In this document: in pieces, positions 20,949-33,333 of the stretch
How the letters are laid out: each line of letters starts with the position of its first letter
Numbering within the stretch: position 1 is the stretch's first letter
Assembly: GCF_030272615.1 (NCBI RefSeq)
Contig: NC_081413.1
Coordinates: 551,827,136 to 551,891,135 of the forward strand
Reading direction: 5' to 3'
Length of the DNA: 64,000 bases
From: Cryptomeria japonica
Taxonomy: Eukaryota > Streptophyta > Pinopsida > Cupressales > Cupressaceae
Program-made: the position numbers and the translations under genes
Notes under the pieces: generated by a model
Databases searched by the model: none
Told to the model about the DNA's origin: nothing
Seen by the model: the letters and a program-made list of their open reading frames with translations, nothing else

Positions 20949-22346
20949 ACAATAGCCTTGTCCCTCCTAGCAACACCATCAAAAATTAAGTTTATACCAA
21001 CCTGGGACTGGTGGTTTCCAACTAGTGTTCCTCCTTATCAATCTTTTGGAGTTGTCAAACTTTGCATAATTATTTGGCAGGTCCTAGTTTCTCGCCATTT
21101 TGTCATCAAAGTGGGTATGGGGGTATGATGGGCACTTCCAAGTAGTGACCGATAAGTTTTCCTTCAGCAGCTTATAGAGGATTTTGAAAACAACCTCAAC
21201 TGAGTTCTCCTCCCCCCTAAAGATTTTTTTGCTCCTTTCGTTCCGCAAGCTCCATTCCACATGGGGGGAATCAACCTCCAGAGCTATCTAACCAAAGGGT
21301 TGTGGGTAGGTCACCACCATTCAATGACAAATTGTTGAAGGTAACTATTCAAAGTGTACTGAATCTCCAGCTTCACCACCACTTTTTGCCAAAGCTTGTG
21401 AGAAAAATCATATTGGAGAAAAATATGAGGGATAGTCTCTTCATCCTGTTTACATATAACACGCGTATTAGATAATTAGAATCCTCTCTTTGTTAGGTTG
21501 TCCTATGTTAATATTTTATTATGCATGGTCATCCACCAAAAGAAGTTTATTTTGGGTATCGATTGAGGATTCTGAATTCTCCACCACCTTGAGGAGTTAC
21601 CATCATTTGATGATAGATTGTAAGACAATCTAGCTAAAAAAAGTCCCTATTGCTCCTTCCTCCAAATGAAGTTGTCCTTTCTCGAAAAAAGAGGGATTCT
21701 TATTTTTCTTAGAATCATTTGTAGATCCACTGCCTTCTGAGTAAAAAAGGGTTGGTTTTGACATAATTGAGTAAGATCCTTGCAACTATTAAAGGGGGTA
21801 AGATAATCCACAACCAGAATACTAAAAAACCTTCTATAATTATCACAGAGGCACCTTAAATTTTGATTAGAAGTCAAAGGCATGTCCCCAATCCAAACAT
21901 CCTCCTAAAACTAGATTATGAGCTCACTCCCAACCTATCATTTTAGACTCGATTAAATTAGATTCCTACACTTACGAATATTATTCTCGATTTTTTATCC
22001 ACTTGGGAATCCAATAGTAGAGAGGGTTCTGAAAAAATTCTCAAAATTAAGATATTTGGCTCCCATAATTTTTCACCAATTAGAATTGTTGAGTGCAAGT
22101 TTCAATCCCATCTTAGCAATAAGTGCTTTATGAATAGTGGTTAATTTTTTTATCCCTATCCCTCCCAAATTCTTGGGTTTGCAGACCATCTCCCAATTGA
22201 AAAGAGCCATTCTCTTTCTTTCCTCCATACTTGTCCAGAGAAAGGTCCTTTGGATTCTTTCAAGTTTTTTTGCCATGGAACTAGAAATATTAAAGAGAGA
22301 CAAAAAATAAATAGGTATACCCTGCAGCGATATTGTAAGTAACTAG
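20949..22346 (-). pseudogene. L1-type LINE ORF2, C-terminal part
   Basis: Minus-strand plant L1-like ORF2. At 22300-22090 it reads MSLFNISSSMAKKLERIQRTFLW then WEMVCKPKNLGGIGIKK. At 21560-21430 it has the zf-RVT region (PKINFFWWMTMHNKILT...NLTKRG, then CKQDEETIPHIFLQYDFSHKLW). Beyond that, SQVGINLIFDGVARR near 20970 resembles the start of the C-terminal RNase H found in many plant L1 elements. Several stops. It joins without loss to the LINE sequence at 40575: STGKL...ISLQGIPIYFLSLFN reads across the Tat insertion. Confidence 0.8.
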
Positions 22347-23797
22347 TGTATGCGGGAAAAGCGGGTCGATAGAACTTAAAATGTGAAAAATAGAGTTCTA
22401 GGGAGCCTTGCTCACACACCCACAGGACTTCTTGGTGCAAGCTATGGAGTCATGAGGTATGGCTCAGCTTCCCAAGATTGGTTCCATGGTTCTCTATCTT
22501 ACACGGTCCCTCAAACCAATATTTTTGCTCTCAGATCACTGAGCAAAATGGTTTAGGGATGACAAATGCAAGAACGAGGGATGCTTTTGTTGATTTTAAG
22601 ATGAGATGCATCCTAAGCTATGCATGATGTTACAAATGCAATAAAATAGTTATAAGATGACAAGGTTAGTAAACAAGACTATCCTAGCATACTATATTAG
22701 TTTATGATTTAAACTAAATGATAAAGAATACACTCTAAACATCCATATTTAGATTAATTCTTATCTAAAAGAGAGGATAAATGATGAGCATAAATGATAT
22801 ATGAAAGCTTGAATGTATTTGAGCATAAGTATGATACTAAAAACTTGGATATGAAAATGGAGGAATGAGAGCTCTATTTATAGCAAAAATAGAGCAATGG
22901 ATGGCCAAGATTGAAAGCTTTAATCAAGGGTCAAGTTTGAAAGTTGGGAATCCATGTTTGTAATTGGCACCAATGAAATGGTGACAATTGTCAACATAAG
23001 GTTGGTTGAGAAAAGAGGTTGGAGACATTAAATGTCTGAGAAGAGCTCATGGTTATCTTAGGGGGTAAGGGTTAAGCTCAAGTTAGGGTTACCCATTGGA
23101 TTAAGTTTTAATCCAAAGGATAAACTTTTGTGCAAATGATTAAGGGATAACCATGGTCAAAGCAATGAATGCTTGATGAGACCCTTGGGTTACATGGAGG
23201 TTGAGTTTAGGGAAATTCTTTAATCATGCTAGAGGGTTGAGTTAACCATTAATGGTTATGAAGACTTTGGGGATAACTTTGTAAGAGTTCTTCCAAATTT
23301 GGGGGCATTCAACAAGTTTGAATGGATAAAGGCTTTAATGCAATTTGAAGACTTTACTCCAAATTTGAGAAGTGACCTCCTCAAATTTAGGGAAAAGGGA
23401 TAATGGATGGGTTTGGGTTAATTAATTTGGTTTAGAATATTCTAGAAGAGGTTAGAAAGAGGGTTAGAATGCAAGTGGAAGGTGTAGGATTTTGCAAGTG
23501 GGTGAGGGAAAATAGGTTTTAATTGAATTTAATTCAATTTGGTTGCAATTAAATAAATTAGATTTATTTAATTTAGGATAACTATTTTAATTAAATTTGA
23601 ATTTAATTAAAAAGTGGACAGAGGCTTTAATTGAATAAAATGAATTTATCCTATTAAATGGTATAGTGAATTTAATTGAGTAATTTACTTAATTAAATAG
23701 AGGAATGCGGATAATTTAATTAAATTGGATTTAATTAAATAGAGAGATGAACATAAAAATATTCATTTAGGAATATGGTCATTTTTATACATCTACA
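22347..23797 (-). repeat. Tat element 3' LTR
   Basis: 1451 bp, direct repeat of 39144-40574, with few substitutions and small indels (e.g. an extra AAATTGGATTTAATT near 23720). The terminal third is very AT-rich with TTAATTAAAT words. Confidence 0.93.
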
Positions 23798-23815
23798 TTT
23801 TGCCCCTCTTTGAAG
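23798..23815 (-). other. Tat polypurine tract
   Basis: On the minus strand TTCAAAGAGGGGCAAAA abuts the 3' LTR. The same arrangement, LTR end then a purine tract ending GGGGGCAAAA, recurs at 56791 in the fragmentary Tat-like copy. Confidence 0.8.
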
Positions 23816-24369
23816 TGACGTGTGTGCACATGTTAATTCAAAGAAAATTATGTGTCATTGCAATTTTATGATCAATGTCTTTTTTTTTATGTCGTGCTCC
23901 AGATTTGATGTGTGATACCCTAGATTCGATAAATGATGGTGATAATGCCCCCTCGGGAGATGAATCAATATTTTGAAAATTTTGATTTGATTTGATAATT
24001 TGCGTTTGGTGTGTAAGATTTGGGCTAGGTGAAATGTTTAAATTGATTCATCTCCCGATAATTGATGCATTTTAGGGTATGAGGGAGACCGCGAGAAAAT
24101 TACATGCTCATTTCCCTAATCCTAATTTCATTTTACCCTATAAAAGGGGAAAAGTGCTTTGTTTTGTCTCATTTGTGCTTGTTGACTTTGAAGAAAGGGA
24201 CTTTTGGAGAGAAGACAAAATGCCTATTCCCTATGCTATGCATCGATTTGACTGCGTTCGGAGGTATTAGAGACTTGCCGCATATGGACCACCGGTAAGT
24301 CAACCCTTTTGACCCCTTTTTGATTTTGAATTTGATCATTTTTTATCCATTTTTTATTTTTGAAATTTG

Positions 24370-24850
24370 GTTTTAACAGTTTAGCGCATAGAAGTCATAG
24401 TTTAGCGCATATGATAAATTAGGTAGCGCATAGGGTAGCATTTTAGGGTAGCGTCCAAAAATGAATAGGGTAGTGCATGAAAGTTTTAGGTTAGCGCATG
24501 GCATCAGATTAGCGCATGATGAACATAGGGTAGCACGTCAGGTTAAAAGTGTAGCGCATAGGTCAAACCTAGCGCATAGGGTCTATAGGGGGTCGCATGG
24601 GTAGGGGGATTTAGCACGTAGGCTATATCTAGTGCATAGCGTTAAATAGGTAGCACAAGCATAGGATAGGTTAGCACATATGTCTTTTTTTTAGCGCTTA
24701 GGGTAGGTTGGGTGACGCATGGAGAAAAAAAGGATAGCGCATAGAGGTAGTCTAGCACATAGGGTAGATATAATAGCGCGTGGAGAAAACAAGGTAGCGC
24801 ATGGGTATAGTTTTAGCGCATAGCCAAGTTTAATTAGTGCATGGATTGAG
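24370..24850 (+). repeat. TAGCGCAT array, left (about 23 units)
   Basis: About 23 occurrences of TAGCGCATA or one-step variants (TAGTGCAT, TAGCACAT, TAGCGTCC), spaced irregularly about 20 bp apart, with otherwise dissimilar sequence between them. Most variants are CG to TG or CA, as expected from CpG decay. It lies between the 3' LTR and the mobile-domain ORF. Confidence 0.85.
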
Positions 24851-25084
24851 TTTGGCAAGATTTAGATGATTTTTGGATGTGAAAGATTGCATAGGAAAAG
24901 GTCAGTTTTGCTTGGGGGATGGATTGTTGCCATTTGTTTGGTCTTTTGTCATGTTTTGATAATTTGTCCAATATGAGTATTGATATAACTTGATTTATTT
25001 TGCGATTTCAAGTTATTGATGTAGATATGAATGTGTTGTTTTGATTGAACCATGATTTGTTTTGCATTGTTTTCAAGTTCAAAT

Positions 25085-25325
25085 GTGTGGAGCTTGATTT
25101 GTGTTACAAGCTGATATGGGTTGGAAACTTGAGTTGTTTTACAAGCTGATATGGGTTGGAAACTTGAGTTATTTTACAAGTTGATATGGATGGAAAACTT
25201 GATTTGTTTTACAAGTTTATATGATGTGGAGACTTGAGTTGTTTTACAAGTTTTGATATGGTTTTTGAAAACTTGAGTTGTGTTACAAGTTGATATGGAA
25301 TGATATGATGTGGAACTTGATTAGT
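25085..25325 (+). repeat. minisatellite, ~40-bp unit
   Basis: About six imperfect units containing ACTTGAGTTGTTTTACAAG and TGATATGGGTTGGAA. It lies directly upstream of the mobile-domain ORF, inside the Tat element. Non-coding. Confidence 0.8.
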
Positions 25326-25439
25326 TTGAGCAAATTGTTTCATGCTTTTGATGTGATTTTAATTTTGATATCTTTGTTTTGATGTGGAAACTGATATTGG
25401 ACTTGTTTTCCTTTTGATAGGAGCGATTGGGAGTGGTGT

Positions 25440-27252
25440 AGTCGTGGGAGCGGTTCCCTAGACCTTGGGCATTGATACCACGATTGGCACAGGCTAGCCT
25501 AGATGTTATTAAGAGATGCGGCTTATCATCTTTGTTGGAATGCCTCGGTTCACTGTGAACCAGGGTTTACTTACAACGCTCACCGAGAGATGGCATAGTG
25601 ATACAAACACCTTTCACTTTGCTACTGGTGAGATGACAATTACTCCAGAGGACTGTTACAGGATTTTGCGTATTCCCATAGTAGGTGCTTTATTGCCGTA
25701 TGAGTAGAATGAGGAGGGTGGGACTGAGGTACTGTGGTGCATTTTTCATGATGAGACAGTGTGTGGGTATGAGATCCCATGGTAGGAGTTCTTGGATCTG
25801 GACTATGCGCCTCTCCCGTCAGTACTAGCAGGGCTCATCGGTGGATTCCTTTGTCCTGATCCCAGGTCAAAGGGATTCTTTGTTGGTTGGGGATTGGTTC
25901 TTGAGGAGATGGTGACCAAGGGCCATAGGTTTGCTTGGGGATCAACCATGTTAGCCCACTTGTACAGGGACTTGCATGAGGTTGTGTATCTGGATTACGA
26001 CAGTTTGTCATCTGGCGTGACACTTTTACAGGTATGGTGCTGGGGGCACATTCTAGCAGCAAGACCACTGGTGGATAGAGACAGGATTGTTGGGTGGGCA
26101 TATGCTTATGGTTATAGGGGTTTAGTACTCCAGCATAAGCTGGGCAAATTGGAGCATTGGAGGAGGGTCCTAGATGATATAGATATGGTCATCTGGTGAC
26201 CTTATATAGATTGTGAGGTCTGGGCAGAGGATGGGCTAGAGATGCCTTATGTGTTTATGAGCCAATTTTTGATAGGGCGGATGCCCTTTGTGATAGAGAG
26301 ATTCCAGTTAGGCAGGGTTTTGAGGCAGTATGGTCGACAGTAGGGTATAGCACAAGGGACCTACTTGTATGCATGTTGGAGATAGGACATACCTAATTGG
26401 GGTCCTACAATTGATAGCGAAACAGCTATAGAGGAGTTCTCCAGCTTAGCGGGTCAGATATGGGACTATGCTCCAGAGATATTAGACACAGGGATGACCC
26501 ATGAGTTTGCTGGTTTGTTTGCAGCACGTGTTGTGGCTAGGATATCAGATCTTAAGGAGATGCAGCCTGCCTTCGATGATGATGAGGAGGAGGTTGGGGG
26601 AGATGGTGATGATGGAGATGATGGAGGCGAAGGAGGTCAACGAGAGAGAGGAGATCAGGGGAGGAGAGGAATCAGAGGCAGAGATGGTGGGGATAGAGGG
26701 ATGCGGGTGGAGAGAGCAGTTCGATGAGTTGTGATGGATAGAGGGAGAGGAGGGTTGGTTATTGGAGTAGGAGAGGTGATGGTAGTGGTGGGAGGGACAG
26801 ATGAGTGGAGGCAACCAGCACGGAGGAGGAGGACTGATGAGTTACCTCCACCAGCACTAAGGACAGGCAGAGGGAGAGGGGATACCCCTTCACAGGTGCC
26901 CCTACAGGTTTGAGTCCCAACACATGTGGAGGATGCTAAGATCAGGACTCTGCAGTTGACAGTACAACAGTTGCAGGCATAGCTATTGATGCAGCAACAT
27001 CAGATTACTCAGCTGAACTTAGAGTGTGATACGGAGATAGAGAGGCGCGGTCGAGCAGAGGAGCTTGCAGCTAGCATTCAGAGAGCGGTAGCAGGGGGCT
27101 TGATGAGAGATATTATGAGGGAGCTGTCCTTGAGAGTGAAGGAGGCAGAGCATTATAGATGCCATTACGAGGATGCCGTGCCCAGGGAGCATAGAGTACA
27201 AAGCTTCATGCAGGCGAGATCAAGTCGATCTCGAGAGACTGGGACACAGTAA
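25440..27252 (+). pseudogene. plant mobile domain (PMD) ORF, antisense in Tat element
   Basis: A decayed ORF transcribed opposite to gag-pol. After LDVIKRCGLSSLL it shows (with one frame shift near 25535) TVNQGLLTTLTERWHSDT then TFHFATGEMTITPEDCYRIL. This is the conserved PMD start, 'LL.ALVERW....TFH...GEMT.TL.D'. Further on it has LDYDSLSSGVTLLQVWCWGH, the WR-type PYIDCEVW block near 26200 and a YLYACWR...IPNWGPTID motif. An acidic/Gly/Arg low-complexity region (26570-26900) and a coiled-coil C-terminus (26990-27200) follow. Stops at 25705, 25783, 26198, 26340, 26725, 26911, 26980 and 27250 are all explained by CAG to TAG, CGA to TGA or CAA to TAA. PMD genes are known both as host genes (MAIN/MAIL1) and as antisense extra ORFs of Tat-lineage elements; this is the latter. 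Confidence 0.8.
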
Positions 27253-28667
27253 GAGAGTAGAGGCATGATGGGGCCCTCAAGACAGGATCCTCTTGGAGAT
27301 CCAGGAGCTGGGACATCAGCTGTGAGACCATCCCCCTCAAGAGATAGTCATACTTGAGAGACGATGTCTCTATTGTATTTTTGGATCATTTTTCCGTTTG
27401 TGCTGGGCACAGACATGACAAATTTTGTACATTTGTGATCATTTTTGACATATATATATAGATGACGCCATTTTCTTTGATCATGTGATGTGTTATGGAT
27501 GCATGTTCTATATGTTCTTTCTTTACTTTATGATGATGCAATGCTTAGATAGATGATATGATGCATGATGTATGATGTATGCTTTGATATGCTGTGAGAT
27601 GTATCTTGAAAATGAGATGTATGATTTGATATGCAAAATGATATGCAACTATTTGTAAAATGATATGCAACTATTTGTTTTTGGAACATCCTCATTCTGT
27701 ATTTGCCATCCCGATATAACCATATGTTATTTTGCTTTTGATATAGGTATCATCATTGAGCATTGATTTGTTTGGGATATGTTGAAAATTTATACAAGCA
27801 TAATGGTATAATTGAACCATAATGACCTGAGAAAAATTTACATGATGTTTGATTTTGTAAGATAGCACAAGTGTCAAGGTATAATTGAACCAGGATGACC
27901 AGAGTGCAGATTGCGTATAAACAGACAAGATTAAATCATTTGTATGCGTAAAGTGGAATCATGTCTTCAGTGATATTTGTCGTATCATGTCTCGAGACAA
28001 GTATTTACATAGTACAAGTGATCGCCTCACAGATAGAAGACTAATAAAATATTGGAGTTTTCTCATGATCTCTAGCTTTGAAGCACTAGTGAGAAAAAGC
28101 AGAGAATCCAATAATTTAAAAAGTTCAAATGCAAAAATAGTCAAGACTTTATGCAATAATGCAACATTTAGTACTTCAGAAAATCATCCATCTTAGTATT
28201 TTTGTGATTCTTGTTTCAGTGATCCAATGTTTTGCTTGGCGATGGAGTGAAGTTTTTGGTTGTTGGATGTGGTGTTTCTGAGTTTTACAAATAGTCTTGA
28301 TTGTTTTGAACATACTGCAATTTTTGATGATTTATTGCCCCTAGCTGAGTGTACCTCTTGATGTGAATATGTACAGTGATTACCAAGCCATGGTGAGATG
28401 TGGTAAAAGGATATGTGGATAAACCAGGATAGTGACTACGCTAAGTATGTCCTGACTGGATATTTGCTAAGTGTCGGGCGATGACTGATAGTGATTTACT
28501 GTGGAGATAAGGATGTGGATATAGATAAAGGAGTTGTCCTTTCACAATAACACCTATTACTAGGTTTTCACCAGTTGCTTTTATTGTACCTTTTTATTTG
28601 CTTTTCCTCGATTTTTTTTTTTGATTTTTTTTTATTTATTTTTTGCTTTTTCCGTGCATTAGACTAC
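27253..28667. other. Tat spacer between mobile-domain ORF and integrase end
   Basis: No coding potential. ATGATATGATGCATGATGTATG-like simple sequence at 27530-27680, a repeated TAATTGAACCA(T/G)(A/G)ATGACC word at 27808 and 27880, and a T-rich tract at 28600-28650. It separates the two convergent gene sets, so it probably holds both transcript ends; no clear poly(A) signal decides this. Confidence 0.5.
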
Positions 28668-30050
28668 TCAAGTGTAGTCTTTCTTCAGGTGAATGTTGTT
28701 AGTTGGTTCATCGAGCACATCTCCTTCTAAAGTTGTAAGGTAATAAGCACCTGATCCATAGACTAATATGACATAGGGACCCAACCAGTTAGGTTCAAAT
28801 TTCCCTTTCTTTTCTCGATCTTGTTGATTTCTTGGATTTTCTTTGAGGACTAGGTCACCAACTTTGAAGTTGTGAGGGATGACCTTGTGATTGTAGTTTC
28901 TGCACATGCATTACTGATATGCTTTGAGATGAGTGTAAGCATGCTGATGTCTCTCATCTAATAGTTCTAGTTCTTGCAGGCGGTTGACCCGATACTCTTC
29001 ATCTGGAATTAAGCCTTTTAGAGAGACTTTGAGAGATGGAATTTCTACCTCCAGTGGTAAAATAGCTTATGATCCATAGACCAATGAGAAAGGTGTTGCT
29101 CTTGTAGGTGTACGGATGCTAGTTCTATATGCCCAAAGTGCTGGATTGAGTTGTACATGCCAATCTTTTCCTGCATCATTTACTGTTTTCTTGAGGATTT
29201 TTAGTATTCTTTTGTTGGAGGCTTCTGCTTGACCATTCCCCTGGGGGTAGTATGGTGTAGAGAACCGATGTTGTATTTTGAATTGTTCACATAGTTCTCG
29301 GACATCTTGGTTTTTGAACGGTCATCCATTATTGGTGATGATGGAACTTGGAATACCATATCTGCAGATCAGATAGATCAGGATAAAAGACACAATTTGT
29401 TTTCCAGTTACTGTGGTCATGGGGACTACTTCTATCCACTTGGAAAAGTATTTTGTTGCAGTTATAATGAACTTGTGTCCATTTGAAGATGAAGGATGAA
29501 TTTTGCTGACCAAGTCTAGTCCCCACTGACAAAAGGGCTAGGATGTGGTAAATGGCTGTAGTTCCTGTGCTGCTGCATGCATCAGATTGCCATGGATCTG
29601 GCATTTAGGACACTTCTTGGCGAAGTGGTAAGAATCTTTTTCCATTGTAGGCCACTAGTATCCCATCCTTAGAAGCTTTGTAGCAAGGGTAGTTCCACTT
29701 GAATGTGTGCCACAAATACCTTCGTGAAGCTCATGTAAAGTGGAGTCAGATTCATTATGATCGAGGCAATGAAGAAGAGTACCATCTAGACCTTGACGGT
29801 ACAAAGTATCAGTAGTAAGGGTATAACGGGCGACCTATCAGATAAAGTCATGTTTTTGGTTACGAGATTGGTCAATGGGTAGGATGTTATTCTTAAGGTA
29901 GTCGTATATCGGTCCATATAAAGGAGAATTTGAACCAATCAAGGCATAGATAATATGGGATTTAGAGTGGTCATAGGTGGGGGAGAACAGTTGCTCTACC
30001 AGAAACTCGTAACGACTTTGTTGCTCTAGAATTTGCAGTAGTTAAGCGAT
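28668..30050 (-). pseudogene. Tat integrase
   Basis: Right to left: HHCC finger (LHELHEGICGTHSSGTTLA...CPKCQIHG, about 29750-29590), catalytic core with WGLDLVSKIHPSSSNGHKFI (first Asp) and SIITNNG at about 29325, where the family has TDNG, so the second catalytic Asp is Asn. YYPQGNGQAEASNKRILKIL (about 29220) holds the catalytic Glu. The C-terminal domain follows: PHNFKVGDLVLKENPRN...KFEPNWLGPYVI, ending at the stop at 28668. There is no chromodomain, as expected for Tat. Internal TAG stops at 29510, 29650 and 28918. Confidence 0.88.
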
Positions 30051-30480
30051 AGTGGCCATTGCATTGGCTGCTTTGTTATTCAACCTTGGTATTTGCTCGA
30101 AGGTGATGTGCACAAAGTATTGCTTGAAGTCATCCACCATTTGTTTGTAGGGTAGTAGCTTGTCATCCTTTGTCTGATAGTCATCATTAATTTGATTGAT
30201 AACTAGTTGTGAATCTCCATAGACTTTGAGTTCTGTGATTTTCCATTCCATAGCCATCCTGATGCCTATAACTAATGCCTCATATTCAGCCACATTATTT
30301 GTGCATGGAAACATAAGCCTATATGATCTTGGTATAGTGTGTCCTTCAGGAGTGATGAATAAAATGCCAGCACCTGAACCATGTTGTGTGTAAGATCCAT
30401 AAAAGTATAGAGTCCATTGTTTGGTAGAAATAGAAAGAATGTCCTTGTCTGGGATTTCAATTTCCATAGTTTGTTTTCTT
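30042..30480 (-). pseudogene. Tat second (archaeal-type) RNase H
   Basis: 141 codons open: WTLYFYGSYTQHGSGAGIL, TNNVAEYEALVIGIRMAME, VYGDSQLVINQIN and the terminal IPRLNNKAANAMA. These correspond to the D-E-D-D layout of archaeal-type RNase H. The first acidic residue, normally LYFDGA, is Tyr-Gly (FYGS), so the catalytic Asp is lost (G to T or A to T change). A second RNase H beside the usual gypsy one is the diagnostic trait of Tat/Ogre-like elements. Confidence 0.88.
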
Positions 30481-32346
30481 GGTAGTGGTGCTTCAGCCAG
30501 TTGATCTGCAATTGCTTTTCCTTTGATAGCTCTTCATTCTGTGTAGTGGATATCAAATTCACTAAGGATCATGACCCATTTAGCCAACTAGCCGGTGAGA
30601 GCTGCCTTGTTGAGTAGATATTTAAGAGGATCAATTTTTGCCACTAGCTTGATTGTGTGAGCTAGCATATAATATCGGAATTTTTGAGGGGCAAAGACTA
30701 CTATTAGACAAGCCTTCTCAATGAATGTATAGTTGAGTTCATAGCCATTCAATGTCCTACTGATGTAGTATATGGCTCATTCCTTTCCTTGTTGATCTTC
30801 TTGTGCTAACAATGCCCCTAGTGATATATTTATTGTTGAAATGTATAGAATAAGGGGCTTTCCTGTGACTGGTGGTACTAGAATTGGTGGGTTCATCAGA
30901 TACTGTTTGATTTGATAAAAAGATTCTGCACACTTGGCCTCCCATCTGAAAGGTACATTTTTATGTAATAAGTGATTGAATGGTAAACTTTTATCAGCTA
31001 GTTGAGCAATGAATTTCCTGATTGATTGGAGTCATCTTTGTAGAGATTGGAGCTGACTGATATTCTTTGGTGGTGGCATCTCCATAATGGCTTGTACCTT
31101 TGCGGGATCCACTTCAATACCTTTAGCTAAGACGATGTAGCCTAGTAACTTTCCTGATGTAACCCCAAAGACACACTTCTTACGGTTAAGCCTGACTTGG
31201 AATTTCTCCAATCAATCAAAGATCTTTGTTAGGATGTTGAGGTGCTCTGCTCTGGTGAAGGATTTAGCTAGTAAATCATCCACATAGTCTTCCATGAAGG
31301 TATGCATCATGTCATGAAAGATTATTGTCATTGCTCATTGATAAGTAGCTCTTGCATTCTTTAAGCCAAAAGGCATAACATTCCAACAGTACGTTCCCCA
31401 AAGGACAGGTAAACATTGTTCTGTCTTGATCTTCTGGGGCTATTTTGATTTGATTATATCCTGAAAAACCATCCATTAGTGATAACATTGCATGGCCTGC
31501 TGTGAGGTCTACAATTATGTTGATACTGGGCAAAGGAAAGTCATCCTTTGGACAAGCTTTATTGACATCTCTGAAGTCAGTACATATTCTGATATTGCCG
31601 TCTGGTTTTGATACTAGTACTATGTTGGAAATCCATTTTTCATAGTCGATGGGTCAAATGAATCTGACATCTAATAGTTTCTTTAGTTCAGCTTTGACCA
31701 TGAGTGCCACATGTGGATTCATCTTTTGTAGTTTTTGCTAGACTGGCTTAACTCCTGGAGAGATGGACAAGTGATGCATGATTAAATGTGGATCAATTCC
31801 AGGCATATTTGCATATGACCAAGCAAAGTTGATTTGCTTTTCTTTAAAAAAGGTGATAAATACTGATCTTTCCTCCTCTGTCAGAGATTCTGCTAGGTGT
31901 ATGTTTTTGATTGCTTCTATAGTACCAATGTTGATTGATTGAGTGGGCTCAATCAATATGGGTGATTGCTCATGAAAATGTTTAGGAAGACTGTCAAGTC
32001 TCCCATCTTTAGGTGCCTTAAAAAGGTTTTCACCCTCAGATGCATCCTTTATTTTTACTTTTTTGTGATCTAGAGTTGCCATTGACTGGTTTTTAGCATC
32101 AGATCTTTTATTTGGTTCATTTTTGTGACTGAGAGACTTGGCACTCCCTGGTTTGCAGACATCATTACTTCGTTCACTGGTAGAGCCTATTTTTGGGTTA
32201 ATGGTACATAGGTAGTGGATAATAGATTCATCATTTGGGAAAATTGGTATATCATGTATTTCAGGTTCGTCCCAGTCAATGAGGTCGGGAAAGACAAGCG
32301 GTAAGGAATCGTTTGGTGGATCAAGTTCTACTACTGTAAGTGTCAA
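30481..32346 (-). pseudogene. Tat reverse transcriptase and first RNase H
   Basis: The 32346-31738 frame encodes the pre-RT linker and the start FAWSYANMPGIDPHLIMHHL, ending at TAG after SPGVKPV (family VKPVQQKL, so CAG to TAG). RT continues with KPDGNIRICTDFRDVNKACP, DDFPLPSINIIVDLTAGHAM and LSLMDGFSGYNQIKIAPED, a frame shift at about 31390, then YVDDLLAKS-type active site near 31280. The RT thumb and first RNase H have ILYISTINISLGALLAQED near 30830 and YFIEKACL-type sequence near 30730. Several stops and two frame shifts. Confidence 0.85.
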
Positions 32347-33333
32347 GACAGAGGTTTCATCGTGATTGGTCTTGGTTTTAAAGAAGTCAAGGATTTCGTC
32401 GAGGTCTTCGATGGTATCATCTTTCGTATAGACTTGTTCATAATGTTTTTGTTTGCTTTCCTTGGCGTCATAGATATTCTGCGGTTTGAATTCAAGAAGT
32501 CTATCTTCTACGTTATGCTCTCCTTGGGGAAGGGATATGGAACCAATATTGTCAGTGATATCTCTAGTAGTGTTTGAGTAGCTACCCCATTCATATTCAT
32601 TGGAATTAGTCTTTGAGGCATCATCCCAGATTCTATCAGTGCTGTAAATAGGTATGTTGTAGGGTGAAAATAGATCTTTGATGATGGATACTAGTTTGAT
32701 AGTTTTTGTTGATATGGTGCCGGATCCTACTTCTACCTTTTGTATTTGTTCATAGACTGTGCCTCCTTGGGGAGGAATAATAGTATCAAGAGATGATTCT
32801 ATTGGTTCTTGAGATATTGGTATTTGAATATGAGCTACTGCTGCAAATATAGCCCTTTTGTGACTGAGAAGCTTTCCCTGATGTTGTTTCTGTTCTTAAC
32901 ATTCACGTGCCTTACAGATTGTTTCTGTTGACTCAAATAGTGCTTCTTGCCAGGATTCTTTTTTGTATTTCTTCTTTGCTTTCCATTGAGGTCTTGGAAT
33001 TATGTGGGGTGTCTTCCTTAATAGGAAAGTGAGTTTACAACCCAATCTTATTTTGTCTCTACTGGGCTGTCAAGGAAGGTCTATGGGCTTAGTGACTCCT
33101 TTGCATTTTCCAATAGGTCCTTTACCATCATATCCCATTTGTTGCATGATTAAGTAGCCCTTTCCATATAGGTGTGTTGGTAGAACTATGTCCAGAGCAG
33201 CTACTCTATTATCTTCTTCCTCATCTTTGTATAACCAGCTAAGAATGTCCTTATCTTTTGATTCATGTGCTAGAGTGCCTAGTTGGATGAAGGTACCATC
33301 AAATTTGGTGATGGGCTGAGTTACCTGATGTGT

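Noticed and set aside
24370-24850. Regularly spaced short repeats that could suggest a CRISPR array
   Set aside because: The repeated word is only 8-9 bp, degenerate, with variable spacing inside a plant retrotransposon.
25835-26814. Minus-strand frames of about 88 codons opposite the mobile-domain ORF
   Set aside because: Shadows of the PMD gene and its acidic/Gly/Arg low-complexity tract.
25440-27252. PMD ORF as a host MAIN/MAIL1-type gene
   Set aside because: It lies inside the Tat element between integrase and 3' LTR and is full of stops, so it is element-borne.
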